A DNA stretch of 44,212 nucleotides from Butyribacter intestini (GCA_001414325.1 LLKB01000007.1:147120-191331); one strand, 5' to 3'. Shown: positions 1 to 8,472, counted from the stretch's first letter. Notes: generated by a model not told the origin, from the letters alone. Numbers and translations: made by a program.

Positions 1-627
1 AAATATATACAGAAAATATCGACACCATATTTTGTGACATTATACTATGGAAGCAAAGAACAGCCCGAGAAACAGATATTAAGATTGTCAGATGCATATA
101 AAAACAAAACTGAAAACCCGGAGCTTGAACTTATGGTGACACAGTATAATGTAAATCCAAGCTATAATGAAGAGCTGAAAAGACGCTGTCCGGAGCTGGA
201 CGGTTACATAAAATATGTTGAAAAAACCAGAAAATATCATAAAACCGGTATGACATATGAAGAAGCAGTCAAAAAAGCAGTAGATGAGTGTATCGAGGAA
301 GGTATTTTAAAAGAGTTTTTCGTAAAAAACAAGGCAGAGGTGATTTCGATGACGATATTTGAGTATGACGAAGAAGAGCACATGAGACTTGAAAGAGAAG
401 AACAGTATAGGAAAGGCGAAGAAGCCGGAGAAGCCCGTGGGATTGAAATTGGAGAAGCCCGTGGAATTGAAATTGGAGAAAACCGTGGAAGAAGTGAGGG
501 ATTAAAAAATCAGATAAGAAAGAAACTTGCAAAGGGAAAAGCGATTCCACAGATAGCAGATGAAGTAGAAGAAACAGTGGAAAAAGTGATTGAACTGATA
601 AAAGAAATTGAGACGGAGCAGGTGTAG
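1..627 (+). CDS. Rpn-family PD-(D/E)XK nuclease/putative transposase, C-terminal part
   Basis: The reading frame is open to the left edge, so this is the 3' part of a longer gene; the GTG at 34 is probably an internal codon. The visible 5' residues (STPYFVTLYYGSKEQ) resemble the 'TPxxVVFYNG' strand of Rpn/YhgA-like recombination-promoting nucleases. The middle (YVEKTRKYHKTGMTYEEAVKKA) and the charged C-terminus match the usual tail of this family. Around residues 125-155 the tail carries tandem GEARGIEI repeats, also typical. Rpn proteins are DNA endonucleases that promote RecA-independent recombination and are often found as multiple decayed copies. The catalytic D and ExK residues would lie upstream of the window. 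Identification is by family recall, not by search. Confidence 0.7.
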   Translation, partial: KYIQKISTPYFVTLYYGSKEQPEKQILRLSDAYKNKTENPELELMVTQYNVNPSYNEELKRRCPELDGYIKYVEKTRKYHKTGMTYEEAVKKAVDECIEEGILKEFFVKNKAEVISMTIFEYDEEEHMRLEREEQYRKGEEAGEARGIEIGEARGIEIGENRGRSEGLKNQIRKKLAKGKAIPQIADEVEETVEKVIELIKEIETEQV

Positions 628-665
628 GGGGGAGAATATGAGTTTTTTGTTTTGTACTTTTTTAG

Positions 666-742
666 GTTACCGCTTATCGCAAAAATTGACCGTTCGTCGC
701 ATTGTAATGGAATATTGCAGATATGTTTGTTAAGATAAAGTT
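666..742 (+). promoter_or_regulatory. LytTR-box promoter module, copy 1
   Basis: Two direct repeats, ACCGCTTATCGC at 669-680 and ACCGTTCGTCGC at 689-700, are spaced 20 bp start to start, about one helix turn pair as expected for a LytTR-family dimer site. A TAAGAT -10 lies at 731-736 with no good -35, which fits an activator-dependent promoter. The 76 bp from 667 match 3686-3761 with five mismatches. It reads towards the decayed gene at 792-1380. Confidence 0.6.
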
Positions 743-791
743 AATCAAAAATTGCAATGTTTGAAATTTAATTTAAGAGGAAGGGATAGTT

Positions 792-1380
792 TTGGAGTTA
801 TATTCGGGCGAAGATTGGCTTTTTTGGCTTAAAAAGTTTTTTTTAGTTAAAGGTTTAAGGTGAAACTACGGTAAATTATAGTTGAGATAAAGTTACAAAA
901 GGACTCTCGTTCTTTAGGTTATCTGGGAGTGATAATGTTCTTGAAGTTAAGGAAAGAAGTAAATTAAAGGTCTATTAAGCAGTTAAAATTATTCGTTTTT
1001 TCAGGAAAGTTTTTTGTATATATGTTTATAAATGTGTGAGTATGTAATAGATAAAGATAATGCTTATGCGAAAAATGACAAAGGAGTTTTGATGTTGAGC
1101 ATGGGTGGATTTTGTGTGCCGGAAATGGTTAGTATAAGAGTAAGGATGTTTTTGTGGTGTTTACTAACTTAAAGACTTTGCTTATAAAGAGAGCTATGCA
1201 CATGAAGGATATAAAGAGGGGTCATATTCTAAAATAAATGATATTGATACAAAAATGGATTTGGAAAATAATCATAGGGGAAGAAATTTGGGGGAGATTT
1301 ATTCTGCAAATTCATTTAATGATAATGAGATTGCAAAGTGTATATTGCAAAGTGAGATTTCGGGGAAATTGGAAAAGTAG
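792..1380 (+). pseudogene. Decayed gene with a DUF6973-like C-terminus
   Basis: No intact reading frame spans this stretch, but coding traces are visible. A possible TTG start at 792 follows an AGGAAGGG ribosome site and gives about 23 codons before a stop. Further traces are in shifted frames. The last ~65 codons, ending at the TAG at 1378-1380, read ESYAHEGYKEGSYSKIND, then MDLENNHRGRNLGE. The pair 'AHE' plus 'MDLxNNxxGR' resembles the conserved C-terminal core of DUF6973-type proteins. It lies behind a LytTR-type promoter, so it was probably once a target of the adjacent two-component system. The family name is recalled, not searched. Confidence 0.5.
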
Positions 1381-1498
1381 TTATAGCAAAAATTAAAAAA
1401 ATGTGTAGTAACTATATTTAGTAAAGTTAAATACAAAAAATAGTTATTTGCACATAGGTTGTATCTAAATACACATATCTAAAATATTGTGTTTAAAT

Positions 1499-2191
1499 TT
1501 ATCTGCACCTCAAAAGTTTCAATGTATATTCATCAAATTTGAGTTTTAGTAAATTTGAGTAGCGGCGGCTTATTGGAAAACTCATGCCATTATATAAAAC
1601 TACTTTTTTATCCTGAATTTTTTTATAATGTTTTAAATTTATGATGATTCCCCGTGAAATAGGGCAGAAATCAAATTCTTCAAGCTCTTTTGCTAAGTCT
1701 TTTAATGCTTTGCGGCTTGAGAAAGAATTTCCGTTATTAGTATAAAAGATGCTGTATTTATGTTCGGAAGTTACATACAGTATATCCTGACATGGAACAG
1801 ATACCTCATCATTTATTTTTATAGGAAGAAAATTGCTGCTTAAAGTGGCAGCGCGTTCAATGTTTGTTTTGATTGATATTTCTGAAAACGGTTTGGAGAT
1901 AAATGAAATTACATTTCGCCCAAAAGCTTCTTTTATCTGGTCCTCATGGGAAGTGTTAAAAATTATAAGGGTAAAAGGACATTTTTGTTCAAGTATATTT
2001 TTGACTTCTATGCCTGTCATACCGTTCATTTCTATATCTAGAAAGACTAATGTGAGCGATTGGCATATATCAGAAGAAAGAAGTTCTTCGCCGGAGTCAA
2101 ATTGATAAGTATCAATATATCCGAGGTTATGGCATAAATTGTTTAGTTGTTCCCTTGTTTTAGGGTCGTCATCACAAATTCCTATTTTCAT
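1499..2191 (-). CDS. LytTR-family response regulator
   Basis: A 230-residue AgrA/VirR-type regulator. The start at 2191 is chosen because an AGGAGG lies 7-8 bases upstream; a longer frame to 2275 has no such site. Residues 1-~115 are a receiver domain with the acidic cluster DDD at 7-9, phospho-acceptor D52 in FLDIEMNG and the conserved K100 in ISKPF. Residues ~125-228 are a LytTR DNA-binding domain (LPIKINDEVSVPCQDILYV ... FPISRRY). LytTR proteins bind paired direct repeats next to weak promoters. The two box pairs at 669-700 and 3688-3719 are the obvious candidate targets. The gene follows the sensor kinase at 2283-3617 with a 91-base gap and is likely co-transcribed with it. Its 3' end recurs in two fragments at 6033 and 8070. 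Confidence 0.9.
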   Translation of the reverse strand: MKIGICDDDPKTREQLNNLCHNLGYIDTYQFDSGEELLSSDICQSLTLVFLDIEMNGMTGIEVKNILEQKCPFTLIIFNTSHEDQIKEAFGRNVISFISKPFSEISIKTNIERAATLSSNFLPIKINDEVSVPCQDILYVTSEHKYSIFYTNNGNSFSSRKALKDLAKELEEFDFCPISRGIIINLKHYKKIQDKKVVLYNGMSFPISRRYSNLLKLKFDEYTLKLLRCR

Positions 2192-2282
2192 TGCGAAACC
2201 TCCTGTTTTGTTCAAGCAGATATTAGTGGTACACTTCGCTGCTTGTTTGATAGTGATTAGACTATAGCCATACAACCGGAGT

Positions 2283-3617
2283 TTATGTTACATTATGTAG
2301 AAAAACATAAGCGGAAAATGTACTGTTTTCTGTTTTGAGTTCAAGTTTTCCGTCATACTTTTCGACGGTATCCGCAACATTTTTCAGTCCAAATCCATGA
2401 TTTAGGGTATCGGATTTTGAAGTTGAAAAAATAGAACCACTCTGTTTTTCGTATGGTTTGCAAGTGTTCATAATATATAATGTTATATTGTTTTCGTCAT
2501 TTGAGATAGAAATATATAATTTCTTTTCTGTTTCAATAGTATTGTCGTCGGTAGTATCGGTATGCAGACTGAAAGTGTCAGTGTTAATGCGGCAGAGAGC
2601 TTCATAAGCGTTTTTCAGCAGATTTGAGAGTATGATACATAGGTCATCATTGCTTATAAATGTATCATAGGAAAATTTTCCGTCAACTTTAAAAGAGGTG
2701 TTGTCAGGTAAAATTTCATAAAAATAGTTGATTATCGCATCGGCTATGGTGTTGTTTGTTGATATAAAATATATTTTTGCTTTTATTGTAGTAAGCTGGT
2801 TTACATAAGCTTTCAATGCGTCAAAATCATCATTTTGTGCGAGTGCCTGCATTGCTGTTATGTGATAATTGTAATCATGTCTGAAAGCACGGAGGTCTGT
2901 ATTTTTTTGAAGCATATCTTTATAGTGCTTTTCCTCTAGAGAGAGCATTTTTGATTTTACATTGCTGAGCTGTTCAAGCTCGGAATGGATATGGACAATT
3001 CTAAAATACAGTATAAGTATCACGATGCTGAGGACTATCATTGTGTAGATTGCCAGCACCAGAAGCCTGCGGCCGAGTTGGTTTATATTTTGGAAAAATA
3101 ATAAACCGGAAACGAGTGACAGGAAAAAATCGACAAGGATAACGCAGAAGATTAAAACAAAATGCTTTATCTGTATTTCTTTTAAAAAGTTGATTGTAAA
3201 CGAAAATTTCTTTCGCAATTGGGTGATAATGCAAAAAATGATTATACCGGTTATCAAGTCATTATATTCGTGTGATGAACTGTTGTATTTGGTATGGCTG
3301 ATCATACAATAAGAGTAAAAGCTGATTAAAGCTATTATATTGATTGCGAGTGTTTCGGATATGACGGTAAAAGAAATCAAAGCCGGACGCTCAGCAAAAA
3401 CAAGTAATGAAACCGGCAGGATAATAAATGTATTAGGTAATGGAAAAGCTGCCAGAAGTGTATATAAAAGCCATGCTGATGAAAGTGCAAGAGCAATATA
3501 TCTTTTTTTAGCTCCGGCAAGCGGTATTAAAAGTATATTTTTTGGTATATACAAAATGATTATAAGTTCTAATATATAATTTAATGTACTTCCTAAATTA
3601 TCTGCTGTAATATTCAT
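2283..3617 (-). CDS. GHKL sensor histidine kinase (AgrC/VirS-like)
   Basis: A 444-residue membrane kinase that should phosphorylate the LytTR regulator downstream. The first ~205 residues form about six hydrophobic segments. A linker helix follows, then the phosphorylation motif FRHDYNYH (His247), and a HATPase_c_5-type domain with the N box NLLKNAYEAL at 332-341 and the G box HGFGLKNV at 407-414. The start is supported by GGGGTAGG just upstream. Transcription is probably driven by a perfect TTGACA-17-TATAAT promoter at 3657-3685. AgrC relatives sense peptides, but no agrB transporter or clear peptide precursor gene is adjacent, so the signal is unknown. Confidence 0.88.
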   Translation of the reverse strand: MNITADNLGSTLNYILELIIILYIPKNILLIPLAGAKKRYIALALSSAWLLYTLLAAFPLPNTFIILPVSLLVFAERPALISFTVISETLAINIIALISFYSYCMISHTKYNSSSHEYNDLITGIIIFCIITQLRKKFSFTINFLKEIQIKHFVLIFCVILVDFFLSLVSGLLFFQNINQLGRRLLVLAIYTMIVLSIVILILYFRIVHIHSELEQLSNVKSKMLSLEEKHYKDMLQKNTDLRAFRHDYNYHITAMQALAQNDDFDALKAYVNQLTTIKAKIYFISTNNTIADAIINYFYEILPDNTSFKVDGKFSYDTFISNDDLCIILSNLLKNAYEALCRINTDTFSLHTDTTDDNTIETEKKLYISISNDENNITLYIMNTCKPYEKQSGSIFSTSKSDTLNHGFGLKNVADTVEKYDGKLELKTENSTFSAYVFLHNVT

Positions 3618-3656
3618 AACCTACCCCATATCTTTCCGTAAAAACACACTAGGGTA

Positions 3657-3685
3657 ATTATAAAATACAGTTTTATATATGTCAA
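3657..3685 (-). promoter_or_regulatory. Consensus sigma-A promoter for the kinase-regulator operon
   Basis: On the minus strand TTGACA (3680-3685) and TATAAT (3657-3662) are separated by exactly 17 bases, a perfect match to consensus. It points at the kinase start at 3617. Its -35 ends three bases from the first LytTR box (3688), so the regulator could affect both divergent promoters. Confidence 0.75.
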
Positions 3686-3761
3686 TTACCGTTTATCGCA
3701 AAAATCGACCGTTCGTCGCATTGTGCTGGAATATTGCAGATATGTTTGTTAAAATAAAGTT
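3686..3761 (+). promoter_or_regulatory. LytTR-box promoter module, copy 2
   Basis: ACCGTTTATCGC at 3688-3699 and ACCGTTCGTCGC at 3708-3719 form a direct repeat with a 20-bp period. TAAAAT at 3750-3755 is a good -10; the hexamer 17 bases upstream (TGGAAT, 3727-3732) is a poor -35, as expected for LytTR activation. The box pair ends 7 bases before that -35. It reads into the leader at 3751-3878 and the LRR gene at 3918. Confidence 0.65.
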
Positions 3762-3878
3762 TACATAACAGGTAATTGTGCCAGAAAGTGCAGTTGCTTA
3801 TTTGGAGGGATTTTATAACAAATTAAGTATTTTGCAACAATTTGCAATAATTTCTGTCTTATAAGATGAAGCATACAA
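3751..3878 (+). repeat. Leader repeat, copy A
   Basis: About 128 bp shared with 8901-9029 at high identity, starting AAAATAAAGTTTACA and ending GAAGCATACAA. This copy lies between the LytTR-type promoter and the LRR gene, so it is the transcribed 5' leader. It is non-coding in all frames. The segment from AACAGG onward can fold, and pairing is better in copy B (AACAGG with CCTGTT). Confidence 0.75.
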
Positions 3879-3917
3879 AATTAAAAATATACATCTATTT
3901 GGAGGGAGGAGTTAGAC

Positions 3918-5981
3918 ATGAAGCGAAAAGGTATATTATTAATTGCAATAGTGTTTATGGCATTGGCATTTCAATATGCCAATTCAGATGTATGCCATGC
4001 GGCAGGAAAGAAAACTGCTTACGGAACTGTGAGTGAAAACGGCGAGGTATTGTATATTCCGAAAACGGTAAAGACAGTATATGGTTTAAATATGCATTGT
4101 GGTGGTATTTATTACAAGTCATTAAAAAAGGTAGTTGTTTCAAAGGAAAATAAATATTACAAATCAGTAAACGGAGTTTTGTATAATAAAAAAGGAACAG
4201 AACTGGTTCATTATCCTGCCAAAAAGAGTGGGAGCACATATAAGATACCGTCATCGGTCAAGTATGTTGATTGCGTAGCATTTATAGGGAATAAAAACAT
4301 TAAGAAAATTATTTTAGGTAAAAATGTGAAACATTTTGATGACGGTGCTCTTAATTATATGACTATTGGAGAGGGATGTACGGAACTTGAAAAGATAATA
4401 GTTTCAAAAGAAAATAAATATTATAAATCAGTAAACGGTGTTCTGTATAATAAAAAGGGCACTAAGCTGGTAGTATATCCTGCCAAAAAGAGTGGAAGCA
4501 CATATAAGCTGCCATCAACGGTAAATTATATCGGGTGTTGGGCATTTATGGGAAATGAAAGTCTGAAAAACATTACCATAGATGAAAATGTTACAAAAAT
4601 TGATGAAGGTGCATTTAAGGGAACAAAGATTGAGCATATTGAGTTGTCAGGTGGCAAGGCTGATGCCGGAAAAAAACTTAAACTAATGGCGGAGGCTTTT
4701 GCACAGTGTTGCAATTTAAAAGAGATAACAGGCGGTTACAGAGTATCTGAAACGGGCTGGCTGACATTTGAATTATGTAAAAACCTGCAAAATATGGATA
4801 TAGGCAAAGGTCTGGAAAAACTAGATTATTCATTTGGCGGCTGCGTGAGTTTAAACAAGATTTGTTTATCTGATAAACTAAAAGATATAAATGGAGATGC
4901 GTTTGTAGATGGAGGTTGTAAAGAGTTTTATGTAGAAGATACTAATAAGAAATATAAGAGCATTGACGGCAGTCTGTATGAGATAACTGACAGTGCAAAA
5001 GGCAGTCTGAAATTGTTGTTTTCGGCAAACACTTCGGATTTTAAATATGTTACACCGGATAATGTGGTGGAAGTAAGCGATAGTGCTTTTAAAGGCAGAG
5101 ACGCTGTAAAAGAAATTTCAATAGGCGGAGGAGTCACTGAGTTTGAGTGTGATTCAATACAAAATTGTAGTGGACTTGAAATATTGAGATTATCTTCAAG
5201 AGTAAAGAAAGTTGTTAGATTTAGATGGGACTATGGCTGTTATGTTTCTGACAATAATCTTTCAAATTTAAAAAAGATAGAAGTTGATGCTGGTAATGCA
5301 AAGTATGAATCGTACAATAATGAATTATTCACAAAGGGCAGAAAGAGAGCGATATTATTGCCATATGGCAGTAAGAATATAATTATACCTAAAGAAACAG
5401 AAGAATTCTATGGTGGAATAACACTTAACAAATTTGAAAAAATAGAAGTTGAGAAAGGAAACAAATATTTTACAGTCAAGGATAATGTTGTGTATGATAA
5501 GGATGTTACTAATATAATGGTTTTTCCAACATATAAAACAACATATACACTTCCTGCTACATTGAAAGAGTTTCCGGCTATGACATTCAGATATGTTGAG
5601 GATTATCTTGATTGGGCTGGAACGGCAGAGATAACCAAAGCCGATATGAACCTTAGCTGTGTAAAAGTTGCAAAAGGAAATAAATATTTCAAGGCAGTAG
5701 ACGGTGTACTGTATGCAAAAAAAACGGGGCAGTTAGAGTATTATCCGCCTGCCAAAAAAGGAAGTTACAAAATTTTAAAAGGTACAAAAACCGTTAATGA
5801 CAGTGCTTTTGTCTATACAAGATACCTGACAGAACTTACAGTTCCAAAAAGTGTTAAAAGTATAGTGATAAGTCCGAGAGATTCAGTCAGTCTAAAAAAG
5901 GTTAAAGTATCAAAGAAATGCAAAGTAACAAAGATGACAAAGAGAGAGGGAGCAGGAGTTAAAATTGTGCGTGTAGGTTAG
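3918..5981 (+). CDS. Secreted BspA-like leucine-rich repeat (LRR_5) protein
   Basis: A 687-residue exported protein. The start follows a strong GGAGGGAGGAG site. Residues 1-~29 are a signal peptide ending near CHAAG. The rest is built of LRR_5/BspA-type repeats of the pattern 'L(K)KIxVxxxNKYYKSVNGVLYNKKGT..LxxYPAKK'. Close copies of the NKYYKSVNGVLYNKKGT block occur near residues 75 and 155, and a variant (NKYFKAVDGVLYAKKTG) near residue 590. No LPXTG anchor or C-terminal membrane segment is seen, so it is probably secreted or loosely wall-bound. BspA-like proteins bind host proteins or other surfaces; the ligand here is unknown. It is the first gene behind LytTR promoter copy 2. Confidence 0.85.
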   Translation: MKRKGILLIAIVFMALAFQYANSDVCHAAGKKTAYGTVSENGEVLYIPKTVKTVYGLNMHCGGIYYKSLKKVVVSKENKYYKSVNGVLYNKKGTELVHYPAKKSGSTYKIPSSVKYVDCVAFIGNKNIKKIILGKNVKHFDDGALNYMTIGEGCTELEKIIVSKENKYYKSVNGVLYNKKGTKLVVYPAKKSGSTYKLPSTVNYIGCWAFMGNESLKNITIDENVTKIDEGAFKGTKIEHIELSGGKADAGKKLKLMAEAFAQCCNLKEITGGYRVSETGWLTFELCKNLQNMDIGKGLEKLDYSFGGCVSLNKICLSDKLKDINGDAFVDGGCKEFYVEDTNKKYKSIDGSLYEITDSAKGSLKLLFSANTSDFKYVTPDNVVEVSDSAFKGRDAVKEISIGGGVTEFECDSIQNCSGLEILRLSSRVKKVVRFRWDYGCYVSDNNLSNLKKIEVDAGNAKYESYNNELFTKGRKRAILLPYGSKNIIIPKETEEFYGGITLNKFEKIEVEKGNKYFTVKDNVVYDKDVTNIMVFPTYKTTYTLPATLKEFPAMTFRYVEDYLDWAGTAEITKADMNLSCVKVAKGNKYFKAVDGVLYAKKTGQLEYYPPAKKGSYKILKGTKTVNDSAFVYTRYLTELTVPKSVKSIVISPRDSVSLKKVKVSKKCKVTKMTKREGAGVKIVRVG

Positions 5982-5987
5982 TGTGAT

Positions 5988-6030
5988 AAAGTGTCACCGG
6001 TTGCAGCAGGATGCGGTCGGTGACGCTTTG
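5988..6030 (+). terminator. Hairpin after the LRR gene, without a clear U-tract
   Basis: AAAGTGTCACCG and CGGTGACGCTTT pair across a short loop just after the LRR stop codon. The following bases (GAAGTTTA) are not U-rich, so it may be an mRNA 3'-end stabiliser or a weak terminator. Confidence 0.45.
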
Positions 6031-6032
6031 AA

Positions 6033-6068
6033 GTTTATCTGCATCGCAAAAGTTTCACCAGATAAATA
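6033..6068. repeat. Fragment of the LytTR-gene 3' tail, copy 2
   Basis: TTTATCTGCAtcgCAAAAGTTTCA resembles the end of the response-regulator gene (1498-1521) with small changes. It then diverges into CCAGATAAA, which can pair with its own TTTATCTG to form a hairpin. Confidence 0.45.
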
Positions 6069-6169
6069 AAAAGTTAAAAAGATGACTTGTTGTATGGCAA
6101 AGTACATTTTGATAATAACATTATAAAAATAACACTTAGCAAAAATTAATACGATGGTAGGAGAATGAA

Positions 6170-7147
6170 ATGATTATAAAAGGATTTAAAAATTATTGTA
6201 CAGTAGTTATTATGGCATTTATATTTGGTATGGGGATAACAATTTTTGTGACAGATTATTTTGGAGACTGTGCATTAAAAATTATGGAGTGTGAGGCGAA
6301 AGCGGCAGATATAAATGCGTACGAATGGGAAAAAGAGTGGACTGGTTTGCAAAAGCAAATGGCAGACGGGGCAACTGCTGTGTTAAAAAAAGAGATTACA
6401 TTTAATGATAAAGATGTAAGTGAAGAAGAAAAAGCTACAACAATTAAGTCATATGATATAAACAATGCAGTTCCAATGTGGACATTGTCATCTGACATGA
6501 CAATGATTGCAGACTATCATAAAAATAATAACAGTTTGTCAGGTCTTATTAAGTGGAGCGACAGATGGTACATACCGGCAAAAACGATGACAGGTGAAGA
6601 TGCGACGATTTTATTGCAAAAAGAAAAAGACGGTTATCATGTCTATGGACAGTATTTTGGTAATGATGACAATTATGTTGCTGATACGGCAGATGAAATA
6701 AAAGATAAGATTAAAAAAGAATTATCAGGTGTGTATATAACTGAGGTAAGGAATATCTCGATACCGTTTTATGATATAAATCTTATATATATAAGGCAGG
6801 AAGATGGAAAAGAAAAAGTTATACCATACCAGTCGGAAAGTGCAATAACATTAAATGATATTGGTGAGGAAGAAGGAAAACTTTATACAGTCTCAGAGTT
6901 TATATCGAATATGGAAAATGAGTATGAGGAGTATAGTGAACAGGAGTTAAAACAGATAGTAAAAGAAAATAAAACGCAACAGAACTTGGGAGGAAGTCTG
7001 TTGCCTAAAAAGAAAAAAGTTGAGGAAAAAGATAAATCAAGAGATTTCTTTTCAGGGCATATTACGATTATGATTATTTCGATTGTTTTAGCTGTGGGAG
7101 TGCTTTTCGTAATTAAATTTATAATAAGGAGGAAATATGAAAATTAG
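6170..7147 (+). CDS. Membrane-anchored extracytoplasmic protein of unknown function
   Basis: 325 residues, not recognised as a named family. An N-terminal hydrophobic segment (about 8-30) is a signal or anchor. The large polar region between is predicted outside the cell. A second membrane helix lies at about 295-318 (ITIMIISIVLAVGVLFVIKF), followed by a basic RRKYEN tail. The start at 6170 follows GGAG with good spacing. The last codons contain AGGAGG and overlap the start of the cysteine protease gene by 11 bases, so the two are translationally coupled and the proteins probably act together. A chaperone, anchor or inhibitor of the protease are all possible; none is shown. Confidence 0.7.
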   Translation: MIIKGFKNYCTVVIMAFIFGMGITIFVTDYFGDCALKIMECEAKAADINAYEWEKEWTGLQKQMADGATAVLKKEITFNDKDVSEEEKATTIKSYDINNAVPMWTLSSDMTMIADYHKNNNSLSGLIKWSDRWYIPAKTMTGEDATILLQKEKDGYHVYGQYFGNDDNYVADTADEIKDKIKKELSGVYITEVRNISIPFYDINLIYIRQEDGKEKVIPYQSESAITLNDIGEEEGKLYTVSEFISNMENEYEEYSEQELKQIVKENKTQQNLGGSLLPKKKKVEEKDKSRDFFSGHITIMIISIVLAVGVLFVIKFIIRRKYEN

Positions 7148-7697
7148 ATTAAGAAAATTGAGTATAATATTAATTTGTGCATTTATTTCTTTGAATATAA
7201 CAAATCCAATAAATGCAAAGGCTTCATGGATTTATACGACGATTACAACAGGATTTCAAAAGCAAGAAAGAACGAATTGGTGTTGGGTGGCTAGTGCGAG
7301 AAATATGGCAGTGACAAAAGTCAGTAAAGTTAATGTGGTTAAATCACAAAGTAATGTGGTACAAATTATTAAGGGAAGTATAAAAAATGAGACGGGTAGT
7401 TTGCGGGAAACATCAAAGGCAATAAAAATTTTTAATGTATCATGCAAATCATCATATAAGTTTGCAAGATTGTCATTTAAGACACTTAAAGAAAAAATAA
7501 ATAAAGGAGGTGGGGTAATTATGGCAATGCAGAATCCACTTTATGGAGGACATACTATATTACTATACGGATATGATTCAAATGGCAAGGTTAAAGTTTA
7601 TGATCCTAAAAAGGGACCTATTATATGTCGATATACAGATTTAAGAGATGGTAAAACATTAAGTGGTTATAGTTATGAACAAAGTATATATTATTGA
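7137..7697 (+). CDS. Secreted papain-like (C39/AvrRpt2-like) cysteine protease
   Basis: 186 residues with a signal peptide (1-~28, INAKAS). The mature part has the papain-like triad in order: Cys49 in TNWCWVASAR, His139 in GGHTILLYGY and Asp156 in VYDPKKG. This layout matches the peptidase_C39_2 / AvrRpt2-type group, small enzymes that cleave peptides or bacterial protein substrates. Its start overlaps the upstream membrane protein by 11 bases and uses that gene's terminal AGGAGG as ribosome site. Its location in a LytTR-controlled surface locus suggests extracellular processing of a peptide or protein, but the substrate is unknown. The family call is firm; specificity is not. Confidence 0.8.
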   Translation: MKIRLRKLSIILICAFISLNITNPINAKASWIYTTITTGFQKQERTNWCWVASARNMAVTKVSKVNVVKSQSNVVQIIKGSIKNETGSLRETSKAIKIFNVSCKSSYKFARLSFKTLKEKINKGGGVIMAMQNPLYGGHTILLYGYDSNGKVKVYDPKKGPIICRYTDLRDGKTLSGYSYEQSIYY

Positions 7698-7722
7698 TTG
7701 TAATTTTCGATGTAGAATAGAA

Positions 7723-8007
7723 ATGAAGAAAATCTATGATATTTCACGATATACAAATGGAAAGATTGGCACGATTTATTTGGGCAAAAATGTTAAAAAG
7801 CTAATATTGAAAGAGTCGGATAAAAAATATCGTAATTGGGGAATATTTGAGATTGATAAGTTGCTTGTCGAAGGTAAGAATACGACTATTGAGGGATGGA
7901 ATAAAAAACATTTGTTTTTAGGAAAACTTTATACTGTCTCAGGTTCAAAAGCGGTGAAATGGGCGAAGAAAAATAAGATTGCTTATAAAGTGTTTGACAA
8001 TAATTGA
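7723..8007 (+). pseudogene. LRR_5-like C-terminal fragment
   Basis: The frame is open from 7663, overlapping the protease end, with possible ATG starts at 7675 and 7723; none has a good ribosome site. The product, ending YTVSGSKAVKWAKKNKIAYKV, looks like the last repeat of BspA-like LRR proteins. That ending is a recurrent terminal motif of LRR_5 surface proteins. With only about one repeat and no signal peptide it is most likely the remnant of a larger surface protein whose 5' part has been replaced by the protease gene. A short expressed protein cannot be excluded. Confidence 0.5.
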
Positions 8008-8069
8008 CAAAATAAACTTTTTTAACTGTAAAGTGGGTGTAAATAAATTGATAAATAAAACAATTTTAT

Positions 8070-8124
8070 AAATTTATTTGCACCTTAAAAGTTTCAGTGT
8101 ATATTCATCAGATTTAAGTTTTTA
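8070..8124. repeat. Fragment of the LytTR-gene 3' tail, copy 3
   Basis: About 55 bp match the 3' end of the response-regulator gene (1494-1549) with several mismatches, for example GTTTCAGTGTATATTCATCA here against GTTTCAATGTATATTCATCA there. It sits in the gap after the LRR fragment and has no reading frame of its own. Confidence 0.6.
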
Positions 8125-8188
8125 TAGTAATAAGTAAGAAAACAATTTGGATGTTAAATATTTTTAATTTATGTGAGGTGATGATTAT

Positions 8189-8431
8189 ATGAATTTTCTT
8201 TCTGTCATAGTGACTTTTTTTGCCATTTTGATTTTGGTTATTGCCATAATCGGACTTAGAAAAGTTGGGGAAAAACAAACAGTAATATTATTGTTGGGAA
8301 TAATATCAGTTTTGTTTATAATTTTAGGTTTAATATTTATTATTCCAAATATGTGGAGAAATATTGGGATAATTATGCTTATAATCGGTGTGGTAATTTT
8401 GGCTGGGGTGTTTCTTTTAACAGTTAAATAA
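8189..8431 (+). CDS. Small three-helix membrane protein
   Basis: 80 residues, almost wholly hydrophobic, with membrane segments at about 3-23, 32-52 and 58-77 separated by short charged loops (LRKVGEKQ, PNMWRN). The start is preceded by GAGGTGAT. No family is recognised. It lies in the cassette between the two leader repeats, upstream of a small lipoprotein gene, and may be co-transcribed with it. A role as an immunity or accessory membrane protein for the locus is conceivable, but nothing in the sequence proves it. Confidence 0.6.
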   Translation: MNFLSVIVTFFAILILVIAIIGLRKVGEKQTVILLLGIISVLFIILGLIFIIPNMWRNIGIIMLIIGVVILAGVFLLTVK

Positions 8432-8472
8432 AAAATTAGATATTTATTGGTTGCATGATTAGGAGAAAGTAT

